A DNA stretch of 9,132 bases from Candidatus Dadabacteria bacterium UBA2774 (GCA_002352485.1 DEIM01000213.1:1485-10616); one strand, 5' to 3'. Positions 1 to 5,824 are shown, numbered from the stretch's first letter. The notes: generated by a model not told the origin, from the sequence alone. Program-made: numbers and translations.

Positions 1-597
1 CTCCACCCAGAGGATGTAAAAAACCTGATTCTACTGACAGCCGGAATAGACTATAAAGTCGACGGGACACTTGCTCTATGGGGAGATAAAGAGAACTTTA
101 ACGTAGATAAGTTCGTGGATGCCCACGGTAACGTTCCGCCTGAGTTTTTGCAGTCGGGATTCCTGTTTTTAAAACCTGTAGAAAATATGATCTCTAAGTA
201 TGTGAATTTTTATGAAAACGTAGAAAATGAAGCGTTCGTTGACAACTTCCTCGCAATGGAGAAATGGCTTAACGATAACATAGCAGTTCCAGGAGAAGTG
301 TTCAGAGAATTCATAAAATATCTTTACCAGGAGAACCAACTCGTTGAAAACAAGCTCAAAGTAAACGGTAAACTGGTAGAGCTAAAAAATATTAAATGCC
401 CTGTAATGAACCTCATTGCGGAGCGTGACCATCTGGTGCCGCCAGAATCAAGCATTGGTTTCAATGACCTCATTTCTAGTAAAGACAAAGAGACCGTTGT
501 TTTCCCTTCGGGGCATATTGGGCTTTCAGTTAGCAGTAAGTCCTTAAAAGGTCTGTGGCCTGATGTAGCCGAGTGGATAATAAAAAGATCAAAATAA
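1..597 (+). CDS. phaC: Class III poly(3-hydroxyalkanoate) synthase subunit PhaC, C-terminal part (5' end outside window)
   Basis: This is the 3' part of a gene whose frame is open from base 1, so the start lies upstream. PhaC polymerises (R)-3-hydroxyacyl-CoA into PHA granules in the cytoplasm. The 198 visible residues are the C-terminal half of the alpha/beta-hydrolase fold. Two members of the catalytic triad can be seen. The Asp is in the motif ERDHLVPP (codon 427-429). The His is in the motif SGHIGLSVS (codon 514-516). The nucleophilic Cys would lie upstream. The GHIG-x-x-VS signature and the ending soon after the His resemble class III synthases (the Allochromatium PhaC type, which partners with PhaE or PhaR), not the longer class I and II enzymes. 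No partner subunit is visible. The GTG at 115 is an internal codon, not a start. The gene converges with the reductase that follows and ends at a strong hairpin. Confidence 0.85.
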   Translation, partial: LHPEDVKNLILLTAGIDYKVDGTLALWGDKENFNVDKFVDAHGNVPPEFLQSGFLFLKPVENMISKYVNFYENVENEAFVDNFLAMEKWLNDNIAVPGEVFREFIKYLYQENQLVENKLKVNGKLVELKNIKCPVMNLIAERDHLVPPESSIGFNDLISSKDKETVVFPSGHIGLSVSSKSLKGLWPDVAEWIIKRSK

Positions 598-625
598 AGT
601 AGGTTTCAAGATCGTTTCAGAAAGA

Positions 626-683
626 CCGTGTTTGTGAACCCTCCTTTACATAGAAGAGCCACAAACACGGAGTAATCTTTTTT
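626..683. terminator. Rho-independent terminator shared by convergent phaC and reductase genes
   Basis: A perfect 11-bp inverted repeat (CCGTGTTTGTG at 626-636, CACAAACACGG at 660-670) encloses a 23-nt loop. A run of six T follows at 678-683. The repeat lies between the phaC stop codon (595-597) and the reductase stop codon (685-687). The T run serves the + strand transcript best. On the - strand only a mixed TCTTTC tract follows the stem, so termination in that direction is less certain. The 7-nt gap between stem and T run is longer than usual. Confidence 0.7.
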
Positions 684-684
684 C

Positions 685-1440
685 TTAAATGTAGTTTCCA
701 CCGTTAATTCTTAGAGTAACACCGGTAATCCAGCTTGCAGCAGGAGAGCAAAGATAGACAGTGGCGAGAGCGATTTCCTCAGGGGTTCCAAACCTACCGA
801 GTGGAATATCTTTCTTTATGGTCTCTCTTATGTCTGCAGGCACTGTGCCCAGCATATCAGTCTCTACAAACCCCGGAGCAATAGCGTTTACGCGGACGTT
901 GCTTCCGGCAAGCTCTCTTGCCATAGTTTTGGTGAAACCTATAATTCCGGCCTTTGTAGATGCATAGTTAGCCTGCCCTATATTTCCCATTTCACCGATA
1001 ACTGAGGATACGGAAACAATTACTCCGCCCTCTTTAGACAATGGATCTATAACTGCTTTCGTACAATTAAACACGCTTGAAAGATTGGTGTGTATAACTT
1101 CCTCCCACTGCTCGTATGTCATCCTTTTGAGCATACGGTCTCTGTTTATACCTGCATTATTTACGAGTATATCGACTTTACCGAAATGATTCATTGCGGC
1201 TTTTCCGATATTCTGAGCCTGCTGAAAATTCCCGACATTGGCCCTTACAGTAACGCATTTTCTGCCGAGCTTCTCAATCTCTTTTTTGACTTTATCGGCT
1301 TCCTTATCACTCCTTGAGTAATTAAGTAATATATCTGCGCCTGCTTCGGCTAAACCAAGAGCTATGGCTTTTCCTATGCCCCTTGAACCGCCTGTCACTA
1401 CAGCAACCTTACCGCTCAAATCGTACATTTGTTCTAACAT
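685..1440 (-). CDS. fabG: 3-oxoacyl-ACP / acetoacetyl-CoA reductase (FabG/PhaB-like short-chain dehydrogenase)
   Basis: A 251-residue classical short-chain dehydrogenase, full length for the family. It should reduce a 3-oxoacyl thioester to the (R)-3-hydroxyacyl form with NADPH in the cytoplasm. The glycine-rich nucleotide-binding motif TGGSRGIG is at residues 16-23. NNAG is at 94-97. The catalytic tetrad is Asn119, Ser146, Tyr159 and Lys163 (in YASTK). The start is ATG with GGGAGG nine bases upstream (complement of 1450-1455). Sequence alone does not separate FabG (acyl-ACP) from PhaB (acetoacetyl-CoA), because both share GI-x-RD and TNL-S-x-F. Position beside phaC favours a role in feeding (R)-3-hydroxybutyryl-CoA to PHA synthesis, which is inference. 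It lies downstream of the crotonase gene on the same strand but has its own promoter, and a hairpin separates the two. Its ribosome binding site sits inside a small palindrome. Confidence 0.88.
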   Translation of the reverse strand: MLEQMYDLSGKVAVVTGGSRGIGKAIALGLAEAGADILLNYSRSDKEADKVKKEIEKLGRKCVTVRANVGNFQQAQNIGKAAMNHFGKVDILVNNAGINRDRMLKRMTYEQWEEVIHTNLSSVFNCTKAVIDPLSKEGGVIVSVSSVIGEMGNIGQANYASTKAGIIGFTKTMARELAGSNVRVNAIAPGFVETDMLGTVPADIRETIKKDIPLGRFGTPEEIALATVYLCSPAASWITGVTLRINGGNYI

Positions 1441-1448
1441 GTATAATT

Positions 1449-1461
1449 GCCTCCCGGAGGC
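1449..1461 (-). promoter_or_regulatory. Ribosome binding site of the reductase inside a 13-nt hairpin
   Basis: On the reductase mRNA the sequence GCCUCCGGGAGGC can fold into a 5-bp stem (GCCUC with GAGGC) closed by a 3-base loop. The Shine-Dalgarno GGGAGG occupies part of the loop and the 3' arm. The SD itself is certain. Masking by the fold, and any effect on translation, is inference. Confidence 0.5.
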
Positions 1462-1497
1462 TGTACAATATTTGCCTCATTAAATTAGGTTTAATTG

Positions 1498-1525
1498 ATT
1501 TTATTCCTATTTGCTTTTTTGTCAA
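1498..1525 (-). promoter_or_regulatory. Sigma70-type promoter of the reductase gene
   Basis: Reading the - strand, a perfect -35 box TTGACA (complement of 1520-1525) is followed after 16 bases by TAAAAT (complement of 1498-1503), which matches five of six positions of the consensus -10. Transcription would start near 1491, giving a leader of about 50 nt before the ATG at 1440. This suggests the reductase can be transcribed independently of the upstream crotonase gene. Confidence 0.6.
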
Positions 1526-1585
1526 CCAGACTAAGGGCGTGCAAAGTTGCCACATGTAAGATGCTGTAATTTAAAAATTATTTTG

Positions 1586-1622
1586 ACTACCCGGCAATGT
1601 AGGGTGCTGAGTGCCGGGTAGT
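1586..1622 (-). terminator. Stem-loop after the crotonase gene, probable terminator
   Basis: A perfect 11-bp inverted repeat (1586-1596 ACTACCCGGCA, 1612-1622 TGCCGGGTAGT) with a 15-nt loop lies about 70 bp beyond the crotonase stop codon and before the reductase promoter. On the - strand the stem is followed by CAAAATAATTTTTAA, a mixed A/T tract and not a clean U run. It is therefore a plausible but imperfect terminator, or an mRNA 3'-end-stabilising stem. Confidence 0.45.
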
Positions 1623-1691
1623 GTATATAACCTTATTTTTGAATTATCGGTTTAGCCTCTGAAAAGAGAGCAAGTTCAGAACCGCCCCCTA

Positions 1692-2477
1692 TTACTCTCC
1701 AGTGAAAGAAGGCTCTCTTTTTTCGAGAAACGACTGCATGCCCTCGACACGGTCAGCCGAATCAAAACAAAGAGACACGAGAGTCTTCTCGAGGAGAAGC
1801 GCTTTTTGGAGGTCCATTTCAGAACCCGCATTAATTGCAGTCTTGGACAGTCTTACCGCAAGAGGCCCTCTCTTGGCTATCGAGCCCGCAAGTGCGAGCG
1901 CCTCTGTCATGACATCGTCGTGAGGCACTATTTTCTCTACAAGACCTATACGTAGCGCTTCCTCTGCATCTATCATTTCCCCCGTAAACACAAGCTCCTT
2001 GGTCTTTCCAAGCCCAAGCACCCGGGTTATCCTCTGAGTGCCTCCCCAACCCGGGAATATCCCGAGCTTAACCTCAGGGAAACCCATTTTAGACTTTTCG
2101 GACGCTATCCTAATATCGCAGGCAAGAGCAAGCTCGCAGCCCCCGCCCAATGCATAGCCGTTTATCGCCGCAATCGACGGGCAAGGATCGTCTTCTAAAA
2201 GCTGATAGACTTTGTGGGCATAATCCACATACTCCTTAAACTCGCGCGCGCTCATACTGTTCATCTGTGCTATATCGGCGCCTGCAACAAAAGCTTTGTC
2301 CCCCGCTCCGGTCACTATTAAAGCCTTTAAATTCTCTCCTGGAAGCACTTCCTCAAAAAACTTCCCAAGCTCTCTGAGCGTATCCCAGTTCAGAGCATTC
2401 AGCACTTTCGGGCGGTTAATGCTAAGAATCCCGATACCGTCTTCTTTTTTTTCATAGCTAATGTATTCAAATGACAT
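1692..2477 (-). CDS. Enoyl-CoA hydratase / crotonase family protein
   Basis: A 261-residue crotonase-fold enzyme of the usual length, probably hydrating trans-2-enoyl-CoA to 3-hydroxyacyl-CoA in the cytoplasm. The oxyanion-hole segments are AGAD at residues 65-68 and GYALGGGCELA around 107-117. Two acidic residues match the catalytic pair of true hydratases: Glu115 in GGGCE and Glu135 in FPEVKLG. This argues for hydratase activity and against the isomerase or decarboxylase branches, which lack one of them. The start is ATG with AGGAGG six bases upstream (complement of 2484-2489). Its neighbours are the FabG/PhaB-like reductase and PhaC. Together they suggest crotonyl-CoA/3-hydroxybutyryl-CoA interconversion between fatty-acid oxidation and PHA. 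Classical crotonases give the (S)-isomer whereas PhaC uses (R), so direct supply to PhaC is doubtful. Substrate chain length cannot be told from sequence. Confidence 0.88.
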   Translation of the reverse strand: MSFEYISYEKKEDGIGILSINRPKVLNALNWDTLRELGKFFEEVLPGENLKALIVTGAGDKAFVAGADIAQMNSMSAREFKEYVDYAHKVYQLLEDDPCPSIAAINGYALGGGCELALACDIRIASEKSKMGFPEVKLGIFPGWGGTQRITRVLGLGKTKELVFTGEMIDAEEALRIGLVEKIVPHDDVMTEALALAGSIAKRGPLAVRLSKTAINAGSEMDLQKALLLEKTLVSLCFDSADRVEGMQSFLEKREPSFTGE

Positions 2478-2506
2478 TTCTGGCCTCCTGTCCCGTTTGA
2501 TAAGAT

Positions 2507-2535
2507 ATTAATACAGGGCCAGAGGAGCTTGTCAA
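2507..2535 (-). promoter_or_regulatory. Promoter of the crotonase gene
   Basis: On the - strand a perfect TTGACA (complement of 2530-2535) is followed after 17 bases by ATTAAT (2507-2512), a four-of-six match to the -10 consensus. TATTAA, one base nearer the -35, is equally good. The predicted start is near 2500, giving a short leader of about 23 nt that carries AGGAGG. The exact TTGACA also appears in the reductase promoter. Confidence 0.5.
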
Positions 2536-2665
2536 CGAATTTTCTTAGCAGATGCGAAGTGATCTTCTAAATTGCTATCAGATTCTAATTCACTCCCCCT
2601 CATAAATTCGAACGTGTAAATAATTAAGTGGCGACAGTAAGAAAAATCGGTTAGAATTTTTTAAG

Positions 2666-2692
2666 TTGCTGGATTTATTTCTAAGCTACAAT
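2666..2692 (+). promoter_or_regulatory. Candidate promoter of the FKBP gene
   Basis: TACAAT at 2687-2692 matches five of six -10 positions and stands about 24 bases before the start codon. The -35 is poor: TTGCTG at 2666-2671 with a 15-base spacer. The leader would be about 17 nt and includes the GGAGG at 2706-2710. The 238-bp region between the crotonase and FKBP starts holds these two divergent promoters and no further gene that I can support. Confidence 0.35.
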
Positions 2693-2715
2693 CCCTACAC
2701 ATTACGGAGGTAAAT

Positions 2716-3174
2716 ATGTCGATAAGCAGGACGAATGTATTATCAATTTCATCAATTACGCTTGTAGTAATGATGCTTTTCGTAAGCTTCACAATATCCG
2801 CAAGCTCAGAGGAGGACAAAAAGGTGTCCGAAACACAAAAAACCGATTCAGGTCTGCAGTATATTGTTGTTGAAGAAGGTACCGGAGATAAAGCAGTCTC
2901 CGGAAAGAAAGTAAAAGTCCACTACACCGGAAAGTTAGAGGACGGGACAGAGTTTGACAGCTCGGTCAAAAGGGGTGAGCCCATAGAGTTTACACTAGGC
3001 GTTGGTCAGGTCATCAAGGGATGGGATGAGGGTATTGCCCTTATGAACGTAGGGGACAAGTATCAGCTTATAATCCCGCCCGAGCTTGGATACGGCGCTG
3101 CTGGAGCCGGTAATGTTATACCACCGAACTCAGTGCTCATATTTGACGTTGAACTCATTGAAGTAGAGAAATAG
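2716..3174 (+). CDS. Exported FKBP-type peptidyl-prolyl cis-trans isomerase
   Basis: A 152-residue protein with an N-terminal signal sequence and one FKBP domain. It should catalyse proline isomerisation during folding of exported proteins. A hydrophobic segment covers about residues 10-29, with likely cleavage after Ala29 (ISA). An acidic/lysine linker follows, then the FKBP domain at about 44-152. Pocket residues expected from FKBP12 are present: Tyr70, Phe80, Asp81, Phe92, Val99-Ile100, Trp103, Tyr126, Ile135 and Phe143. It lacks the helical dimerisation domain of Mip and FkpA, so it is a minimal monomer-type FKBP. The ATG has GGAGG five bases upstream. A lipoprotein form is unlikely because there is no Cys near the cleavage site. 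A terminator-like hairpin follows, so co-transcription with the next gene is uncertain. Confidence 0.9.
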   Translation: MSISRTNVLSISSITLVVMMLFVSFTISASSEEDKKVSETQKTDSGLQYIVVEEGTGDKAVSGKKVKVHYTGKLEDGTEFDSSVKRGEPIEFTLGVGQVIKGWDEGIALMNVGDKYQLIIPPELGYGAAGAGNVIPPNSVLIFDVELIEVEK

Positions 3175-3196
3175 TAAAATTTGGAGCGTAAACTAC

Positions 3197-3224
3197 GGGC
3201 TGGCACTGATAACCATGCCGGCCC
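3197..3224 (+). terminator. Terminator-like hairpin after the FKBP gene
   Basis: GGGCTGGCA (3197-3205) pairs with TGCCGGCCC (3216-3224) in a 9-bp stem with one G-U pair and a 10-nt loop. It starts 22 bases after the FKBP stop codon. The tail ATGCGCTTCATTTT is a weak T tract, so termination may be partial. The stem ends directly against an ATG at 3225, which makes that ATG a poor start for the next gene. Confidence 0.45.
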
Positions 3225-3254
3225 ATGCGCTTCATTTTCGATAACACTAAAACA

Positions 3255-3896
3255 ATGAACTATCTTGCTCATCTCTACCTGGCAGAGGACACAGACGAGT
3301 CGAGGATTGGGAACTTGCTGGGTGATTTTGTCAAAGGCCCCGTAGCCGACTCTCCCTACAGCCCCGGGATCAGAAAGGGTATAAAGACCCACAGAAAAGT
3401 CGACGTATTTACCGACTCTCACAAGAAGTTCCTCGAATCAAAAAAGCTCATCAGCCCCGAAAGACGAAGGTTTGCAGGAGTAATATTGGATCTTACTTTC
3501 GATCATTTCCTGGCCAAGAATTGGCGGTCTTATTCAGACTCGGAGCTTGGCTCCTTTACTCAGGGTGTATACGAGATGCTGAGGGAAAACAGCTCCATAC
3601 TTCCTGTAAAGCTTGTGTCATTTTTACCCCGTATGATTCATGAGGACTGGCTCGGATCTTATGAGAAGTTGGAGGGTGTATCACTCGTTATCGAGAGATT
3701 ATCTAAGAGACTCGAGAGAAAATTTAATAGACAAAATACTCTTCAGGGAGCTATTCGGGAAATAGAGGGAAATTACCTGGAGCTCGAGCAAAACTTCGAA
3801 GAATTCTTTCCCGATGTAATAAAATATGTCGATAATTACCGGAATACAGCCACTATACCCGCCGAGCTACCTGCGGCTGATCCGGCTTCCAACTAA
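3255..3896 (+). CDS. acpH: Acyl-carrier-protein phosphodiesterase (AcpH family)
   Basis: A 213-residue HD-like hydrolase. AcpH removes the 4'-phosphopantetheine arm from holo-ACP, giving apo-ACP in the cytoplasm. The N-terminus MNYLAHLYLA followed by GNLLGDFVKG matches the conserved start of E. coli AcpH, so I place the start at 3255 and not at the in-frame ATG at 3225, which abuts a hairpin. Family residues seen are Asp24, the THRKVDVFTD block (His46, Arg47, Asp50, Asp54), and Asp79 with TFDHF (Asp83-His84), which probably bind metal and phosphate. Compared with the E. coli enzyme (193 residues, from memory) it has a short C-terminal tail rich in Ala and Pro, at about 198-213. No clear Shine-Dalgarno precedes it. 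The last 30 bp overlap the end of the convergent gene on the other strand, and most of the tail is encoded there. Activity on ACP is inferred from family membership. Confidence 0.85.
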   Translation: MNYLAHLYLAEDTDESRIGNLLGDFVKGPVADSPYSPGIRKGIKTHRKVDVFTDSHKKFLESKKLISPERRRFAGVILDLTFDHFLAKNWRSYSDSELGSFTQGVYEMLRENSSILPVKLVSFLPRMIHEDWLGSYEKLEGVSLVIERLSKRLERKFNRQNTLQGAIREIEGNYLELEQNFEEFFPDVIKYVDNYRNTATIPAELPAADPASN

Positions 3897-4970
3897 AGAT
3901 AGGACTTGATCCCAAGAGCTATTAAAATCAGTTGCACTCGCGGCGTCAGGCCAGTCTAACTCTTTGTGCTCCCTTATATACTCGTAAAGCTCTAATTGCC
4001 TGGGAGATAAAAAAGTATCGGGAGACTGAAAACTACCGATGGCCGCGTTCACCCTGGCAAGCTGTAGATTTGTCATCGGCACGTGGCGGTATAAAGTGCG
4101 TGATAAATAATACTTCGGACTGCTGTCAGCTCTGAATGTGCCAAGCTCTGAAACTTGGCCCTCCCCAGCAATCTCTTTCGCAGCTGCGCTCTGATTACCG
4201 TTAACCGTAAAAACATGACTTGCGACATTATTTGCTCTCGCTATTTTCAATAAATCTTTGAATGAAATAATCTCAGAGTTATACTCAAGCTCTACAACTT
4301 CATACCCAGCCATAAAACCGGGTTCTGTTGATATAACCCCTTTTACATTAGCGAGCTTCCCCTCTCCGACCCAAAAACAGTGCATGGCGAATACAGCTCT
4401 TTCTTTAGTACCTGATCTAACATTTAACTCTTGAGCTAAAAGACTCAGATATTGTGGAACACTCTTATTTGAATTTTCAAGAGCCTTAACCATAGCCTGC
4501 ACAAGTCCTGATTTCGTGTAATTCCCGCTCAGCCTGGGTGTTAGCTCTTTACGCTCGGGCGTCATGATCCTTACAACAGGGTTATTCCAGGAGGGCTCAC
4601 CGAAAGATTCGAGCACATTAGCGTCTTCTCCGCCTTTGTTGTTATATATTGCTACAGGAACGAACAGGGTTTCGATTGCCTCGACTATGAGGGGGTGGCT
4701 CAGTACGTTTTTACCGTAGCCCGATGAAGTACTGCACCCGGGTACTTCCTGAAAGAGAACTAGTAGCAGCTTATTCTGACTCTTAGCTAACTTCACGCCT
4801 TCGTCAAAATTCCTTATCCAATCCACCTGTCCGAGCTCTACGGGTTGTGAGTTGTCCGGTATTTGTAAATCTTGAGAATGTACGCGAGCACTTAAAAACA
4901 AAGTCATAGTCAGCAGTAAAGTCAGGCTAAGCACGTAAGCAGATATATTAATAACATCACCTCTTGTCAT
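3867..4970 (-). CDS. Exported VPGC-motif thioredoxin-like protein with C-terminal MsrA-like domain (VPGUxxT-type family, Cys form)
   Basis: A 367-residue protein with a signal sequence (hydrophobic residues about 11-28, possible cleavage near 28-32), so it is probably periplasmic. Residues about 48-165 resemble a thioredoxin-like fold in which the usual CxxC is replaced by EVPGCSTS, with the single Cys at residue 79 (TGC codon, 4734-4736). This fits what I recall as the VPGUxxT thioredoxin-like (seleno)protein family, whose members carry selenocysteine or cysteine at this place. Residues about 191-245 resemble methionine sulfoxide reductase A: FAMHCFW (Cys198), then GVISTEPGF, then YEVVELEYNSE. 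The usual GCFW is HCFW, and the MsrA segment between GY and EVV is missing, so normal MsrA chemistry is doubtful. A further conserved-looking stretch, KYYLSRTLYRHVPMT, is at about 286-300. The function is unknown; a redox role is inferred. The start has no good Shine-Dalgarno. It overlaps acpH by 30 bp. Confidence 0.75.
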   Translation of the reverse strand: MTRGDVINISAYVLSLTLLLTMTLFLSARVHSQDLQIPDNSQPVELGQVDWIRNFDEGVKLAKSQNKLLLVLFQEVPGCSTSSGYGKNVLSHPLIVEAIETLFVPVAIYNNKGGEDANVLESFGEPSWNNPVVRIMTPERKELTPRLSGNYTKSGLVQAMVKALENSNKSVPQYLSLLAQELNVRSGTKERAVFAMHCFWVGEGKLANVKGVISTEPGFMAGYEVVELEYNSEIISFKDLLKIARANNVASHVFTVNGNQSAAAKEIAGEGQVSELGTFRADSSPKYYLSRTLYRHVPMTNLQLARVNAAIGSFQSPDTFLSPRQLELYEYIREHKELDWPDAASATDFNSSWDQVLSLVGSRISRR

Positions 4971-5063
4971 AAATGTTTTTTAGTACTAATGATTAGATTG
5001 TCCGGTCTCAAAAAAGTCGCTTAGGCTGATAAATAAAGGAATTTTAATAAGCAAATAATTTTT

Positions 5064-5094
5064 TCGACCTATATGGCAATAAAGGCATTATAAT
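5064..5094 (+). promoter_or_regulatory. Candidate promoter with a perfect TATAAT inside palindrome ATTATAAT
   Basis: TATAAT at 5089-5094 is a consensus -10 placed 31 bases before the ATG at 5126. The best -35 is TCGACC at 5064-5069, with a long 19-base spacer. The octamer ATTATAAT (5087-5094) is its own reverse complement, so the same bases also give TATAAT on the - strand (5092-5087). From there a transcript could run about 110 nt to the VPGC-protein gene starting at 4970. Use in both directions is inference. Confidence 0.45.
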
Positions 5095-5125
5095 TAAGTC
5101 AAATCCACTTTTACACATATTTTTT

Positions 5126-5347
5126 ATGAGTAATTCAGACTTGGACAAGAAACAGCTAAAGAGCATATTCGAAGAATCGCTCAAGGAAATCTCCTCTGAG
5201 GGAACGGACGAGTTTCGCCGCGCGGTAACTGAGGTATTGGACGAGAAGAAGCCCGGAAACGAAGTAAAGCCCGGTGAAGAGGTAAAGAAAGATGAGCCGG
5301 TAAAGAAAGAAAACAAGCCTAGCGGTCTGAACACCCCCAAAATATAA
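5126..5347 (+). CDS. Small charged protein with degenerate hexapeptide repeats, function unknown
   Basis: A 73-residue ORF that I do not recognise. Residues 1-40 look amphipathic and helical (DLDKKQLKSIFEESLKEI). Residues 41-64 form four degenerate six-residue units: KKPGNE, VKPGEE, VKKDEP, VKKENK. In the DNA the last three share an 18-bp periodicity, each opening with GTAAAG. The protein is rich in Lys and Glu, with no signal peptide, membrane segment, Cys or His cluster, so it should be soluble and the C-terminal half disordered. Support for a real gene is the consensus -10 box just upstream and the protein-like residue pattern. Against it are the lack of a Shine-Dalgarno and the absence of a known family. 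Two long antisense frames here mirror the K/E-rich repeats. It precedes the metallopeptidase by 105 bp on the same strand. Confidence 0.55.
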   Translation: MSNSDLDKKQLKSIFEESLKEISSEGTDEFRRAVTEVLDEKKPGNEVKPGEEVKKDEPVKKENKPSGLNTPKI

Positions 5348-5386
5348 ATCCGAGAGATAAAACAAGTTATAACCAGCGATATAAGA

Positions 5387-5413
5387 TTGAAACCCCACCT
5401 AAGTTGATATAGT
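5387..5413 (+). promoter_or_regulatory. Possible promoter for the metallopeptidase-purU-thioredoxin-CPBP run
   Basis: TTGAAA (5387-5392) and TATAGT (5408-5413) each match five of six consensus positions, but the spacer is only 15 bases. A start near 5421 would leave a leader of about 30 nt before the TTG at 5453. The region is AT-rich, so chance matches are likely. Confidence 0.3.
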
Positions 5414-5452
5414 ATTTATACGATTTAAATCTCCCTTGTACAAAGTGCTCAA

Positions 5453-5824
5453 TTGAATAAAAAAAAGTTTGAAGAACTCGTAGAGAAGGCGTATGACAGA
5501 ATCCCTGAAGAATACCGGGATAAAATAGACAACGTTGTTATCACTGTTGAGGACTACCCGACCAAAGAAGACCTGGAGAAGTTAGAGATAAGAGGCAAGG
5601 GTCTCCTTTTGGGACTATATCGCGGCACACCGCTCCCCCAAAGGAGCATCTGGCAGGGCGCACGGACGCCTGACGAGATAGTGCTTTTTCAAAAAGATAT
5701 AGAGAAAGTATGCCGAAACGATAAAGAGATAGAAGAAAGGGTAGATGAAGTCTTAAAACACGAGATAGCCCACTACTTCGGTCTTTCAGATGACGAAATC
5801 TACGAGCTTATGGGAAGACATTAA
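5453..5824 (+). CDS. Minimal zincin-like metallopeptidase family protein (PF06262/DUF1025 type)
   Basis: A 123-residue protein matching the small zincin family in bacteria, at the usual length. The zinc motif HEIAHYFG is at residues 103-110 (His103, Glu104 and His107), followed by SDDEI, where an Asp is the likely third ligand. The middle has the family stretch LLGLYRGTPLPQRS and the segment PDEIVLFQKDIEK. The family has a fold like a reduced metalloprotease, but proteolytic activity and substrate are, as far as I know, not established. The start is TTG: an in-frame stop at 5426-5428 and no ATG or GTG between it and 5453 leave TTG as the only sensible initiator. It is followed at once by a run of eight A. 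No Shine-Dalgarno is visible. PurU begins 26 bp downstream, so co-transcription is likely. Confidence 0.85.
   Translation: MNKKKFEELVEKAYDRIPEEYRDKIDNVVITVEDYPTKEDLEKLEIRGKGLLLGLYRGTPLPQRSIWQGARTPDEIVLFQKDIEKVCRNDKEIEERVDEVLKHEIAHYFGLSDDEIYELMGRH

Noticed and set aside
115..597. GTG at 115 as start of a 160-residue protein
   Set aside because: The frame is open to base 1 and the upstream residues continue the PhaC sequence, so the GTG is an internal valine codon of a gene cut by the window edge.
1090..1317. 75-residue + strand frame inside the reductase gene
   Set aside because: It is antisense to a conserved dehydrogenase, and its open frame follows from codon choice there.
3225..3254. ATG at 3225 as the acpH start
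   Set aside because: It abuts the 3' arm of a terminator-like hairpin, has no Shine-Dalgarno, and adds ten residues before the conserved MNYLAHL N-terminus of the family.
3063..3422. 119-residue - strand frame across the FKBP end and acpH start
   Set aside because: It overlaps two confidently recognised genes antisense and has no recognisable motif.
4725..4745. Possible selenocysteine codon at the VPGC motif
   Set aside because: The codon is TGC (cysteine), not TGA, so no recoding is needed here. This is the cysteine form of the family.
4986..4996. Small palindrome CTAATGATTAG upstream of the VPGC-protein gene
   Set aside because: Five-bp arms in an AT-rich spacer are common by chance. No second copy or recognisable operator was found.
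5044..5398. Two long - strand frames (98 and 80 residues) over the small charged-protein gene
   Set aside because: Their Phe/Ser/Leu-rich sequences are the antisense image of Lys/Glu-rich repeats. They show no family resemblance and no plausible ribosome binding site.
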